In this document: one piece after another, positions 37,316 to 46,363 of the stretch
Position numbering within the stretch: the stretch's first letter is position 1
Layout: every line of letters starts with the position of its first letter
From: Prochlorococcus sp. AG-409-A10
Lineage (GTDB): Bacteria; Cyanobacteriota; Cyanobacteriia; PCC-6307; Cyanobiaceae
Assembly (NCBI GenBank): GCA_003216175.1
Contig: QCJG01000007.1
Span: 1-64,000 of the forward strand
Direction: 5' to 3'
Length of the DNA: 64,000 bases
Program-made: the position numbers and the translations under genes
The notes under the pieces: model-generated
The model's input: only the letters and a program-made list of their open reading frames with translations
Told to the model about the DNA's origin: nothing
Databases searched by the model: none

Positions 37316-38080
37316 ATGGCTGAAAAAAGAAGATTATTTATAAATCCAAATCGGTTAAGTGATGAAATCGATTCAAACGGAGAGTTGATTTTGACCTCTA
37401 ATGAATCACATTATTTAACTAGGGTTATGAGGATGAGATCTGAAGATCTTTTAGAAGTTATTGATGGAAAAGGTCATCTTTGGAACGCAAAAATTGTTGA
37501 AAAAAAAACTATAAAACTTACCAATGATTTTGAGAAACCTCTTCAAGTTGTTTCAAGAGAGAGACCTTTAATAGGCATTGCTGTAGTTATTCCAAAAAAG
37601 GGGTTTGAAAACTTTTTGCAAATGAGTTGTGAGATAGGAGTTGACATTATTCAACCATTGATTTCAAAACGATCAGTAGTTAAAGAATGCAATAACGAAA
37701 AAATTGTTAGATATCAAAAAATTATTCATGAAGCCGTTGAGCAATCTGAAAGGCTCTGGAGTCCAGAATTAATGCAGGCATTGACATTTTCTAATTGGAT
37801 AAATTTTTTGCCTTCTGAAGCTCAAATAGGATTTGCCACAACTCGCATTGAAGAATTGCATGATTGTGTGAATTGGTTAAAAGAAACACCACATAAAGTC
37901 AATCAAGTTTGGCTAGTAGTTGGCCCAGAGGGAGGCTGGAATAAAGAGGAAGAGGCATTAGCTTTTGACTCTGGCTTATCTGGGGTGTCTATGGGAGAAA
38001 CTATTTTGAGGACATCAACAGCTGCCGTAAGTGCCTGTCAGCTAATGATTTCTTGGAGAAGACTTAAATCATCCTTTTAA
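37316..38080 (+). CDS. rsmE: 16S rRNA (uracil1498-N3)-methyltransferase
   Basis: SPOUT-fold enzyme that methylates U1498 of 16S rRNA. In 254 residues the N-terminal PUA-like domain (RLFINPNRL, SHYLTRVMRMRSEDLLEV) is followed by the trefoil-knot SAM site: VVGPEGGWNKEEE and the closing MGETILRTSTAAVSA. Both knot motifs are intact and length is normal. It follows the DUF3531 gene by six bases and precedes the DUF92 gene by 64. Cytoplasmic. Confidence 0.93.
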   Translation: MAEKRRLFINPNRLSDEIDSNGELILTSNESHYLTRVMRMRSEDLLEVIDGKGHLWNAKIVEKKTIKLTNDFEKPLQVVSRERPLIGIAVVIPKKGFENFLQMSCEIGVDIIQPLISKRSVVKECNNEKIVRYQKIIHEAVEQSERLWSPELMQALTFSNWINFLPSEAQIGFATTRIEELHDCVNWLKETPHKVNQVWLVVGPEGGWNKEEEALAFDSGLSGVSMGETILRTSTAAVSACQLMISWRRLKSSF

Positions 38081-38144
38081 GGTTGAATATTTTTGATCAT
38101 AAAACCGTCTATTGTTTAGGAAACAGGCATGCTGATTAGGAACG

Positions 38145-38888
38145 ATGGCTAACTTCTCTTTTATTAGTGGTATTTGGATTAATGCTTTTTTGATAAATTT
38201 CTTGTTGATATTTTTGGGACATAAACTTCCATTTTTAACTAAGAAAGGTTGGATTCATGCTGGAATACTTGGAACACTTTTATTAGGATCCATTGGTTGG
38301 AACGGTTGGATATCAGTTTGTGTATATCTCTTGTTGGGAACTTTAGTTACCAAAATTGGATACAAAAATAAGGCTTCTCGAGGGATTGCTGAAGCCAGAG
38401 GTGGTCAACGTGGCCCTGGAAATGTATGGGGGTCTGCAGCTACAGGTTGCTCACTCGCCTTATTAAGTTGTTTTTGGCCAAATTTTTTAAATTTATTCAT
38501 GGTAGGTTTTGCTTCTAGTTTCAGCGCAAAACTTTCCGATACTTTTTCAAGTGAAATTGGCAAAAGATTTGGTAAAAGAACTTTTCTAATTACGACTTTA
38601 AAGACAGTTTCACCAGGAACAGAGGGGGCAATAAGTATCGAAGGTTCGATGGCTGGTTTGTTAGGAAGTTTTATCATGACTGTTTGTATGCTTAATCTAT
38701 CGATTATTTCTGGACTATCTGTTGCTTTTATAGTCTTTTTATCTGGCTATTTAGCAACTTTTTTGGAAAGTTATATTGGAGCAGTTGTGCAAAATAAGAT
38801 TGATTGGATGACTAATGAATTAGTTAACTCTATCCAGACATCTATAGCCGCTATTATTTCTATCTTTTTATATTTGAATTTTGTTTGA
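38145..38888 (+). CDS. DUF92 / VTE6-like membrane protein, putative phytyl-phosphate kinase
   Basis: A 247-residue integral membrane protein of the DUF92 family. About six to seven hydrophobic helices surround the signature ARGGQRGPGNVWGSAATGC and the following DTFSSEIGKRFGKRTFLITT; EGAISIEGSM is also typical. The plant member VTE6 phosphorylates phytyl phosphate for tocopherol synthesis after chlorophyll breakdown, so a polyprenyl-phosphate kinase role is likely by family. It ends five bases before the convergent SGNH hydrolase gene. Confidence 0.82.
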   Translation: MANFSFISGIWINAFLINFLLIFLGHKLPFLTKKGWIHAGILGTLLLGSIGWNGWISVCVYLLLGTLVTKIGYKNKASRGIAEARGGQRGPGNVWGSAATGCSLALLSCFWPNFLNLFMVGFASSFSAKLSDTFSSEIGKRFGKRTFLITTLKTVSPGTEGAISIEGSMAGLLGSFIMTVCMLNLSIISGLSVAFIVFLSGYLATFLESYIGAVVQNKIDWMTNELVNSIQTSIAAIISIFLYLNFV

Positions 38889-38893
38889 AATAT

Positions 38894-39541
38894 TTATTTT
38901 AAATCAGCCCAATTCTTTAATGATGGCCATTCACTAATTTGTTCATAAATCCATTTATGACCCTTCGTATTCAGATGTATTCCATCTGATGAGAGTAATT
39001 CTTTGTATGATAATAAGTTGATCATTTTTTCATGGATAGGTAAAAACGGGACATTTAATTCTAAGCAAGTTTCTTTAATTTTATTTTCATACTTAGAACA
39101 AGCTTGATTTGAATACCAAAGACATTCTGCAAAAGGCATTGAGTCTTCATTAACAGGTGTTAATCCAAGAACCATTATATGTACTTCATTCTTAATTTCT
39201 TTTAATAATTGTTTTAAGCCAAATTTAAAAGCATCTTCGGAAAGTTGGGGCCTGCCATCTTTTCTTCCAATTCTAGCTGTATCATTTAATCCAATTGATA
39301 GCAAAATACCTTCAGGAACTTTTCTTCTTAACTCTCCCCTTGTTGCCCACTCATTCTTATATCTTATAGAAACTTTTTCTAATCCATCTCCTCTTACTCC
39401 AAGAGAATAAATGATAGGGGCACTATCTAAATTTAACCAATTTTGTCTTAATCTCTCAGACCATCCCCCTCCCTCTAGATCTCCCCATCCGTAAACCCCA
39501 CTATCACCAATTATAATTAATTTTTTCTGATATTTATTCAT
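38894..39541 (-). CDS. SGNH/GDSL-family hydrolase
   Basis: A 215-residue serine hydrolase (lipase/esterase or acyl-transferase type). Block I is IIIGDSGVYGWGD with the nucleophilic Ser at about residue 14; the oxyanion Asn is in SIGLND; the Asp-His pair is SSDGIHLNTKGH near residue 195. No signal peptide is visible, so it probably acts in the cytoplasm. It lies 24 bases upstream of the stop-proximal side of the phn operon on the same strand and could be read after it. Substrate unknown. Confidence 0.82.
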   Translation of the reverse strand: MNKYQKKLIIIGDSGVYGWGDLEGGGWSERLRQNWLNLDSAPIIYSLGVRGDGLEKVSIRYKNEWATRGELRRKVPEGILLSIGLNDTARIGRKDGRPQLSEDAFKFGLKQLLKEIKNEVHIMVLGLTPVNEDSMPFAECLWYSNQACSKYENKIKETCLELNVPFLPIHEKMINLLSYKELLSSDGIHLNTKGHKWIYEQISEWPSLKNWADLK

Positions 39542-39565
39542 AAGTCGATATGTTGAATAAAATGA

Positions 39566-41116
39566 CTAACTAATGAAATTGTTGGTTGAATTCTTTAACC
39601 AATAATTTTGAGAAGTCTTAAATAAAAATTCTCCTGACATTGTTAAAAAAGAGAAAGTAGCAGTTATTATAATGACTTGTGCCCAATCGAAGGAGCTTAG
39701 TGATTCCTGTAATTGCCAACCTAATCCTACTCCTCCGACTGCACCTATAATTGCTGTTTCCTTTAGGATTACGTCACTTCTATATGCTCCATAAGCTAAG
39801 TAACTATTACTTTGGGGGGCTAATATTCCATAAAGTGTTGCTGATTTCTTGCTTGAACCATTGCTTTTAATTGCTCGATAAATATTTTTTTCTTGATTTA
39901 ATATGTTATCTGTAAGTAATCTTCCCATGACACCCATATGTGTAATTCCTAGTGATAATGCGGCTACAGATATATTAGGATTAGTAAAAAGAAGAATAAT
40001 TATAGTGGTCAATGGAGGAGGTATCAATCTAAAGAAGATCCAAATAAGATTTTGAACTTTTAGAGGGAATTTACCTGGGAATAATACTAATAAAAGTGGA
40101 GGTGTCCCTATTGCAATTCCAGACGCGAAAAAAGTTATTAAAATTGTCGTAATGATTAGTTTAAACAGAGGTAAGCTATTAAATCCATTTCTTATCTCTA
40201 CGAGTGAAGGTAAATTTAAATACGAAAAACTTAATGGAGTAAATATCTCAAAATTTAGATTATAAAGCCAATTAATACCTAATGATAAAGATAGTGAAAA
40301 TATTGAGATTGAAATTAAGAAAGAATTTTTCAAACTAATATTTTCAGATAAATAACTTTTTATAAATCTTAGAAATTTCTCTAACAAAAGCATTACTAAC
40401 CAAAGCATCCACAAACAAGTCCACATTTCATTGAACTCAAAGGATTTTAAAGTTAAATATAGTTCTGTGCCTATACCTCCTAATCCAAATATTCCAAGTA
40501 ATGTTACACCTCTAATTGCACATTCAAATCTGTAACTTCCATATGTAGATACGATAGGTATTAACTTTGGTAGTAGAATAGTTATAAATGAGCTAATAAC
40601 ATTAGATCCTGTTTGCTTGATTTCTATTAGAGGTTGTATGTCAAAACTATCTAGTTGCTCTGAAATTACTCTTGCTGTTAAAGCTGAATAGGGAATGACT
40701 ATAGATATAATTGCAACCCAAATATTCAAACCTAAAATTTGTATGAATAGCAAGCCCCAAACTACTTCATGTATTGATCTTGGAATTGCTAAAGAGTATT
40801 TTATGAATGTACCTAAATAAGAAAATTTAGGAAAACTTTTCCAAAATAAATCTGTAGATAGTACACCTAAAAGAATTCCAATGAGCATACTTATAACCCA
40901 GCTAGTCAAAGCAGTAGAAAATGTTATTTGAAGTCCTTCCCATGCGCTTTTAACTACTTCTTGATTGAACGATGGTTTTATAGCTGAGCTTATGAATAGA
41001 AATATGATATTTAGACCCCCAAAATGAAATCCTTTGATGATTTCTATTAGAATGGGAATGTAGGCTATTGATGGGATTAATGTTAATAAAGTTGATACTG
41101 GTTTTATTAATTTCAT
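39566..41116 (-). CDS. phnE: Phosphonate/phosphite-type ABC permease, two fused domains
   Basis: A 516-residue inner-membrane permease made of two PhnE-like halves in one chain (about 1-255 and 275-516), so a single protein can form the whole pore. Each half has its own cytoplasmic-loop motif of the EAA type: LAIPRSIHEVVWGLLFIQIL in the first and RLIPPPLTTIIILLF with LGITHMGVMGRL in the second, and roughly six helices. It follows phnC by six bases. The fused form is unlike the single-domain E. coli PhnE. Substrate may be phosphite, phosphonate or another oxyanion. Confidence 0.82.
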   Translation of the reverse strand: MKLIKPVSTLLTLIPSIAYIPILIEIIKGFHFGGLNIIFLFISSAIKPSFNQEVVKSAWEGLQITFSTALTSWVISMLIGILLGVLSTDLFWKSFPKFSYLGTFIKYSLAIPRSIHEVVWGLLFIQILGLNIWVAIISIVIPYSALTARVISEQLDSFDIQPLIEIKQTGSNVISSFITILLPKLIPIVSTYGSYRFECAIRGVTLLGIFGLGGIGTELYLTLKSFEFNEMWTCLWMLWLVMLLLEKFLRFIKSYLSENISLKNSFLISISIFSLSLSLGINWLYNLNFEIFTPLSFSYLNLPSLVEIRNGFNSLPLFKLIITTILITFFASGIAIGTPPLLLVLFPGKFPLKVQNLIWIFFRLIPPPLTTIIILLFTNPNISVAALSLGITHMGVMGRLLTDNILNQEKNIYRAIKSNGSSKKSATLYGILAPQSNSYLAYGAYRSDVILKETAIIGAVGGVGLGWQLQESLSSFDWAQVIIITATFSFLTMSGEFLFKTSQNYWLKNSTNNFIS

Positions 41117-41122
41117 TATGAA

Positions 41123-41857
41123 TTAAAATAGCCAATCAAGCTCTGATTGATTAATAGTATGAATTTCTCTATCTATTACAATCTCTCCATCTTTTAACCC
41201 AATAACTCTATTGAAATTATTTATTAAATTTATTTGGTGAAGACTTATAAGTATGGTCTCAGGAATTTTGATTCTAAGAAAATTTTTTTGATTAATAAAT
41301 AAATTTAATATATTCTTTGATAATAGAGGGTCTAAATTTGAGAAAGGTTCGTCTCCAAGAAGAATCTCTGGTTCTTGTCTTAAAAGACGTGCAATTGCTA
41401 TTCTTTTTTTTTGCCCACCAGAAAGTTTATTTATATGGGAATAAATAGTTTTTTTAGGCAGAGAAACTGCTGCTAGGCATTCTTGGCATAAACTTTTATC
41501 TAAGACTCCTAGGAGATTTTTTAAAGCCCATATGAAATTGTGTTTACCTAGTGCACCGCAATTTATATTCTGAGCGACATTTAGCTCTTCTATCAAAGAT
41601 AAATCCTGCCATATAGTTCCTATTTTTGACGACTCAATATTTGAGATATTATTTATGTGAGAACCTTTCCATATTACATCCCCTTCGTTTGGGATTAGTG
41701 ACCCATTCGCGATCGAGATTAATGTGCTTTTTCCAGAGCCACTCTTCCCAATAAGCGCTATCTTCTCACCTTGATTTATTGTTAAATTAATATCTTTTAC
41801 CCTAATATTTTCTTTACTGCGATGGCTTATGTTCTTTAATTCTAGTAATTTAGTCAC
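41123..41857 (-). CDS. phnC: Phosphonate/phosphite-type ABC ATPase
   Basis: A 244-residue nucleotide-binding subunit with Walker A GKSGSGKSTLIS (about 37-48), signature LSGGQKKRIAIARLL, Walker B ILLGDEPFSNLDP and the switch His in SLHQ. The Gly-Asp in Walker B and the overall order match PhnC-type importer ATPases. Its ATG overlaps the phnD stop by four bases (ATGA), so synthesis is coupled to the binding protein, and it feeds the fused permease six bases downstream. Cytoplasmic face of the inner membrane. Confidence 0.88.
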   Translation of the reverse strand: MTKLLELKNISHRSKENIRVKDINLTINQGEKIALIGKSGSGKSTLISIANGSLIPNEGDVIWKGSHINNISNIESSKIGTIWQDLSLIEELNVAQNINCGALGKHNFIWALKNLLGVLDKSLCQECLAAVSLPKKTIYSHINKLSGGQKKRIAIARLLRQEPEILLGDEPFSNLDPLLSKNILNLFINQKNFLRIKIPETILISLHQINLINNFNRVIGLKDGEIVIDREIHTINQSELDWLF

Positions 41858-42765
41858 TTAATCTTTCCAATTTTTCTACCTACCTTTTCTATTTTATTAT
41901 AATTCTCGTTTTCTGATATTATAAATTTCCTTGCGCTAAATAATTCGAGAATTTGTTTTTGTTTTTTTGACTTTTCATTGAAACGTAAAAATACATTTGT
42001 AAGCTCTTTCGTAAAACCTTTTTTGAACTTTTTATCTAGGTTTCCTTGAGCTAGCCAATGATAATTATGATAAGAAGGAGTCTTCCAAATCACAAAGACT
42101 TTTGAGGGGTCCACGCGTCCTCTCTCAAGATTTCTCTTCCATACTTCTTCGCTAAGAGCTCCTGCCTCATATGAACCACTTTGCACAAGCATTAATGTTG
42201 CATCGTGGCTACCACTAAAGCCTGGGCTTGCACCTTTGAAATCTTGAAGTTGAACACCTGCTTTGTTTAAAAAATATTGTGGCATCAACCTTCCTGATGT
42301 TGAACTTTCAGAGCCAAAAGTAAAACGCTTGCCTTTTAGTGTTTTTAAGTCATTTATGTTATTTATTTTTTGGATTGAACTTTTCTTGTTTGCAATAAAA
42401 ATACTATGGAATTTTTCATCAATATCTCTTTGGACTATTACCTTGGATCCTTTGCTTTGAAGTCTTGCTTGTACACCAGTTAAAGCACCGAACCATACTA
42501 AGTCTAAATCCCCGGTCCTAAAAGCTGTTACAGCTGCAGCATAATTAGTAACTGGTTTATAACGGACTTGAACATTGAGCTGCTCGCTTAATTCAGATGA
42601 TAATACTTTATATAGACGATTCAGGTGCTCTGGGTTTTGATCTGGTATCGCCCCAATGCGAAGTATTTCCTCTGCTTTTAATGAACCAATATTAGATAAA
42701 TTAAATATTGATAAAAGAGCAATAGTTATTTTCTTGAACTTGATTCTTCTTTGAGCTTGATTCAT
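41854..42765 (-). CDS. phnD: Phosphonate/phosphite-type ABC substrate-binding protein
   Basis: A 303-residue periplasmic binding protein with a basic N-terminus and hydrophobic core (ITIALLSIFNLSNIGSL) and likely cleavage after LKA near residue 31. Mature landmarks of the PhnD/TauA-like family are LRIGAIPDQNPEHLNRLY, YAAAVTAFRTGDLDLVWFG, and FGSESSTSGRLMPQYFL. In Prochlorococcus one such protein is found in nearly all strains and binds phosphite or methylphosphonate; selenate has also been proposed for relatives. The ATG stands directly after a 23-base A-tract, with no Shine-Dalgarno sequence. Operon phnD-phnC-phnE. Confidence 0.85.
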   Translation of the reverse strand: MNQAQRRIKFKKITIALLSIFNLSNIGSLKAEEILRIGAIPDQNPEHLNRLYKVLSSELSEQLNVQVRYKPVTNYAAAVTAFRTGDLDLVWFGALTGVQARLQSKGSKVIVQRDIDEKFHSIFIANKKSSIQKINNINDLKTLKGKRFTFGSESSTSGRLMPQYFLNKAGVQLQDFKGASPGFSGSHDATLMLVQSGSYEAGALSEEVWKRNLERGRVDPSKVFVIWKTPSYHNYHWLAQGNLDKKFKKGFTKELTNVFLRFNEKSKKQKQILELFSARKFIISENENYNKIEKVGRKIGKIK

Positions 42766-42788
42766 TTTTTTTTTTTTTTTTTTTTTTT
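42766..42788 (-). repeat. A-tract homopolymer directly before the phnD start
   Basis: An uninterrupted run of 23 A on the minus strand (T on the plus strand) fills almost the whole gap between the aminotransferase stop and the phnD ATG; with the A of the start codon it is 24. It replaces the ribosome-binding site. Such a run is prone to slippage in vivo and to length errors in sequencing. Confidence 0.9.
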
Positions 42789-42790
42789 AT

Positions 42791-43969
42791 TTAAAAATCA
42801 TTTAATAGTCTTTCTAATCTATCAACTCCATCGTTGATCATTTCATTTGAGGATGCATATGAGATTCTTATGCATTTGTCATCTCCGAACGCAATCCCTG
42901 GGACTATTGCTAGGCCAACCTTTTCTAGTGCCAATTTACAGAAACTTATTGAATCGATATCCTCTAGATTAATTTCTGGGAAAACATAGAAAGCTCCAGT
43001 AGGAGGGACAAAAGAAATTTTTTTTATTTGTTTTAGTCTTTCTGTTATCAATAACCTCCTTTCGCTATAAATTTTTGCCATTTCATGAACGCAATCTTTT
43101 GAGCCCTGAAGTGCGGCAATAGCTCCTTTTTGAGCAAAACTACATACATTACTAGTGCTTTGACTTTGTAAAGCAATGGCTTTCTTTATTACCTCTGTAT
43201 TTCCTGTTAGGTATCCAATCCTCCAGCCAGTCATTGCCCATGCCTTGGCAAAACCGTTGACTGTGAAAATTCTATTTTTTAAGTCTGGTGCTATTTTTGC
43301 GAAACTGTGATGAACTTGATTTGGAGAAATAAGAAATTCATAAATTTCATCACTCATTAAAAAAATTCTTGGATGTCTTCTTAAAAATTCAGAAATAGTA
43401 TTCATTTCTTGCCCGGTCAAAACGCAGCCTGTGGGATTACTTGGAGAGTTAATAATTAATAACCTTGTTTTTTCAGTTACGTTTTCTTCTAGAGAATTGA
43501 TATCTATTTTGAAATTATCTTTAGTTGAAGATTTAATTTTAATTGGCTTGGCACCAGCTAAAAGTGTTATCTCTGGATAACTAAGCCAATATGGTGCAGG
43601 TATGAGGACTTCATCTCCAGGATTTAAAACTACTTGAAATAAATTGTATATTGCTTGTTTCCCTCCATTTGTTACCAAAACATTGTCTATTTTTGTCGGA
43701 ACTTTATTAATATTTGATTGCTTTTGGGCAATGGCTTCTCTTAATTCTGGATCTCCAGCAGCAGGTCCATAACGAGTTTTTCCATCTTTTAATGCTCTTA
43801 GAGTGGCATCGATAATAAATTCTGGGGTATCGAAATCAGGTTCTCCAGCACTTAAACTACAAATGTTTTTTCCTTCCGCTTTTAAAGCCTTAGCTTTTGC
43901 GCTGATCTCAAGAGTTAGAGAAGGTTTTATTGAGAGAGCTCTTTTAGATATCTGTGATTTTTCAGTCAT
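42791..43969 (-). CDS. aspC: Class I PLP aminotransferase, aspartate-type
   Basis: Transfers amino groups between aspartate (or related acids) and 2-oxoglutarate. The 392-residue fold-type I enzyme shows KTRYGPAAGDPELREAIA, the INSPSNPTGCVLTG segment with its active-site Asn, SDEIYEFL, the Schiff-base lysine in VNGFAKAWAMTGWRIGY, and the substrate-carboxylate Arg near the end in CIRISYASS. The pattern fits the thermophilic-type (subgroup I-gamma) AspC, which can also act on prephenate. phnD follows on the same strand after the A-tract, so the two may share a transcript. Confidence 0.88.
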   Translation of the reverse strand: MTEKSQISKRALSIKPSLTLEISAKAKALKAEGKNICSLSAGEPDFDTPEFIIDATLRALKDGKTRYGPAAGDPELREAIAQKQSNINKVPTKIDNVLVTNGGKQAIYNLFQVVLNPGDEVLIPAPYWLSYPEITLLAGAKPIKIKSSTKDNFKIDINSLEENVTEKTRLLIINSPSNPTGCVLTGQEMNTISEFLRRHPRIFLMSDEIYEFLISPNQVHHSFAKIAPDLKNRIFTVNGFAKAWAMTGWRIGYLTGNTEVIKKAIALQSQSTSNVCSFAQKGAIAALQGSKDCVHEMAKIYSERRLLITERLKQIKKISFVPPTGAFYVFPEINLEDIDSISFCKLALEKVGLAIVPGIAFGDDKCIRISYASSNEMINDGVDRLERLLNDF

Positions 43970-44060
43970 CTTCGAAGCATAACTTCAAAATGTTTTTCTT
44001 AGATTCACTTTTAAAGTGAATTGATCTAATTACAAACTTACTACTTAATCAGATACTTGC

Positions 44061-44474
44061 ATGCCTTTGATGAACATAAACTTTGTAATTGCTTCAGAAA
44101 ACCCTAAAGAATTGGCTGGTTTTTATGCCAAGGTCAACTCTGACAAGGCAAAAAAAGGTTTTAATGCAACTCATTATTTTATTTCAATAAATAATCGATC
44201 CAAAATACATTTTTATCGACCTAATGAGAATCATGAATGGCAAAGGAAAGGAAATTCAACCTCATTATGTTTTCAAGGTGAACCTTCTGAAGATCCATTC
44301 AAAATGATTGAAAGGTGGATTCCTGAGATATTAAAAATAGGAGGTAGTGTTATGGGCATACCAAAATTGGCAAACTTTGGGGCTGAGCAATGGATTCTTG
44401 ATCCAGAAGGTAATAAATTCTTGATTTTAGTGCCGTTCCTTTCAAAAGGATCAGATTTGGATGCTCTGATGTGA
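44061..44474 (+). CDS. VOC/glyoxalase-like small protein
   Basis: A 137-residue protein with the order of a vicinal-oxygen-chelate half: INFVIASENPKELAGFYAKV at the N-terminus (family beta-strand and helix), SKIHFYRP, and a late LANFGAEQWILDPEGNKFLI that matches the conserved DPxGNxxxL end of glyoxalase/bleomycin-type folds. The metal-binding His/Glu set is not complete by eye, so enzymatic activity is uncertain. The last four bases overlap the GTG start of the UDG-like gene (ATGTGA), implying translational coupling. Confidence 0.68.
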   Translation: MPLMNINFVIASENPKELAGFYAKVNSDKAKKGFNATHYFISINNRSKIHFYRPNENHEWQRKGNSTSLCFQGEPSEDPFKMIERWIPEILKIGGSVMGIPKLANFGAEQWILDPEGNKFLILVPFLSKGSDLDALM

Positions 44475-45034
44475 AAAAAAATAGCGTCTCTGATAAAGAC
44501 TTTTCTGAAGTTTGTAATTTAAGCAATTCCATAAACAAAATTGTTGTATCTAGGGGCAACCCTCTAGCTAAGTTGATGATTGTCGGAGAGGCCCCAGGAG
44601 CAAAGGAGGAGGAGTTGGGAGAACCTTTTGTAGGAAGGTCTGGAAAATTACTTGATAAATTGCTTCAAAATGTAGGAATTGATATCAACCAGGATGTTTA
44701 TTTTTGCAACGTGGTCAAATGTAGACCACCCCAAAATAGACGCCCAACAAAGGCTGAAATCCAAGAAAATCTTCCCTGGTTGTATCAACAAATAGAACTT
44801 GTAAATCCCAGGGTAATAGTTCTAGTTGGAGCAACAGCACTAGAAGCGATTTTGAAAATCAAGTCTCGTATTAGTATCCTCAGGGGAAAATGGATCTATT
44901 GGGAGGACAGACTTGTTATGCCCGTTTTCCATCCATCTTATTTACTTAGGAATCCATCAAAAGAGGAAGGTAAACCGATGAGTCTGACTAATTCTGATTT
45001 CTTAAAAATCAAAGAAAAAATTGATTTTTTATAA
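44471..45034 (+). CDS. Family-4 uracil-DNA glycosylase-like protein with reduced cysteines
   Basis: DNA-repair fold that removes uracil. The 187-residue protein (GTG start) has LMIVGEAPGAKEEELGEPFV, RSGKLLDKLL, the YFCNVVKCRPPQNRRP segment and a C-terminal FHPSYLLRNP, all landmarks of the iron-sulfur UDG family. Usually four Cys hold a 4Fe-4S cluster. Here C15 and C84 are in the right contexts, but the partner before C15 is Ser and the one after EIQE is Asn (about residue 100), so the cluster is probably absent. It may be an iron-free glycosylase or an inactive homologue. Overlaps the preceding gene. Confidence 0.78.
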   Translation: MKKNSVSDKDFSEVCNLSNSINKIVVSRGNPLAKLMIVGEAPGAKEEELGEPFVGRSGKLLDKLLQNVGIDINQDVYFCNVVKCRPPQNRRPTKAEIQENLPWLYQQIELVNPRVIVLVGATALEAILKIKSRISILRGKWIYWEDRLVMPVFHPSYLLRNPSKEEGKPMSLTNSDFLKIKEKIDFL

Positions 45035-45086
45035 TTGCCCTTAAATATGTCATTCTTATGAATTAAAGAGGCTCAATTGTTAACTC

Positions 45087-46310
45087 ATGAGTGCGACCCT
45101 GGAAAAGAATATGGAAGAAAATAATCTCTCACAGCGATATAGCACCAGAATTATCCGTAGAGATACTAGGACAGTAATGGTGGGAGATATTGGTATAGGT
45201 GGCGATAATCCAGTTCGGGTTCAGTCAATGATTAATGAAGATACGATGGATATTGAGGGCTCCACAGCAGCGATAAGGCGATTACATGAAGTTGGATGTG
45301 AGATCGTCAGATTAACCGTTCCCACCCTTGCGAGTGCAAAAGCTGTAGGGGAAATTAAGAAGCTTCTAGCAAGTACTTATATGCCAGTTCCATTGGTCGC
45401 TGATGTTCACCATAATGGAATGAAAATAGCATTAGAGGTGGCTAAGCATGTAGATAAAGTGCGTATAAATCCTGGACTATTTGTTTTTGAAAAACCAGAT
45501 CCTAATAGGACTGAATTTACTCAATATGAGATTAATGTAATCAAACAAAAAATTATACAAAAATTCGAACCAATTGTTAATACTTTAAAAGAGCAAAATA
45601 AGGCACTCAGAATTGGAGTAAACCATGGGTCTTTGTCAGAGAGAATGTTATTTGCTTATGGAGATACTCCTTTTGGAATGGTTGAATCAGCAATGGAATT
45701 TATTCGAATATGTCATTCTTTAGATTTCCACAATATTGTAATTTCAATGAAGGCTTCTCGAGCACCAGTGATGCTTGCTGCTTATAGAATGATGGCCGAC
45801 ACAATGGACAAAGAGGGGTTTAATTATCCATTGCATTTGGGTGTAACTGAGGCAGGAGATGGGGATTATGGAAGAATTAAAAGTACCGTAGGTATAGGCA
45901 CATTATTGTCTGAAGGTATTGGAGATACTATAAGAGTCTCTCTAACAGAGGCACCTGAAAAAGAAATTCCAGTTGCATATTCAATTTTACAAGCGGTTGG
46001 ATTGAGAAAAACTATGGTCGAATATATTAGTTGTCCCAGCTGTGGGAGAACATTATTTAATCTAGAGGAAGTAGTAGCAAAAGTTAGAGATGCGACCCAA
46101 CATTTAACGGGTTTAGATATAGCGGTGATGGGTTGTATCGTTAATGGACCTGGAGAGATGGCTGATGCTGACTATGGTTACGTAGGTAAAGGTGTTGGAA
46201 CTATTGCGCTTTATAGAAATAGAGATGAAATTAAGAGGGTACCTGAGGATGAAGGTGTTCAGGCCTTGGTTGATTTAATTAAAGAAGATGGAAAATGGGT
46301 AGACCCTTAA
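45087..46310 (+). CDS. ispG: 4-hydroxy-3-methylbut-2-enyl diphosphate synthase
   Basis: Penultimate step of the MEP isoprenoid pathway, feeding carotenoids, chlorophyll phytol and quinones. The 407-residue iron-sulfur enzyme has [21 protein letters not shown] (in parts), the TIM-barrel segments [26 protein letters not shown], and the cluster Cys in [15 protein letters not shown] and [11 protein letters not shown]; all three are present. Electrons come from ferredoxin in cyanobacteria. The ATG at 45087 is preceded by an AT-rich spacer; ctpA lies 54 bases downstream on the same strand. Confidence 0.95.
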   Translation: MSATLEKNMEENNLSQRYSTRIIRRDTRTVMVGDIGIGGDNPVRVQSMINEDTMDIEGSTAAIRRLHEVGCEIVRLTVPTLASAKAVGEIKKLLASTYMPVPLVADVHHNGMKIALEVAKHVDKVRINPGLFVFEKPDPNRTEFTQYEINVIKQKIIQKFEPIVNTLKEQNKALRIGVNHGSLSERMLFAYGDTPFGMVESAMEFIRICHSLDFHNIVISMKASRAPVMLAAYRMMADTMDKEGFNYPLHLGVTEAGDGDYGRIKSTVGIGTLLSEGIGDTIRVSLTEAPEKEIPVAYSILQAVGLRKTMVEYISCPSCGRTLFNLEEVVAKVRDATQHLTGLDIAVMGCIVNGPGEMADADYGYVGKGVGTIALYRNRDEIKRVPEDEGVQALVDLIKEDGKWVDP

Positions 46311-46363
46311 AATTAGAAAATACATTCTAATTGTTTTATTATTAGAAAAAATATTTGATAATT

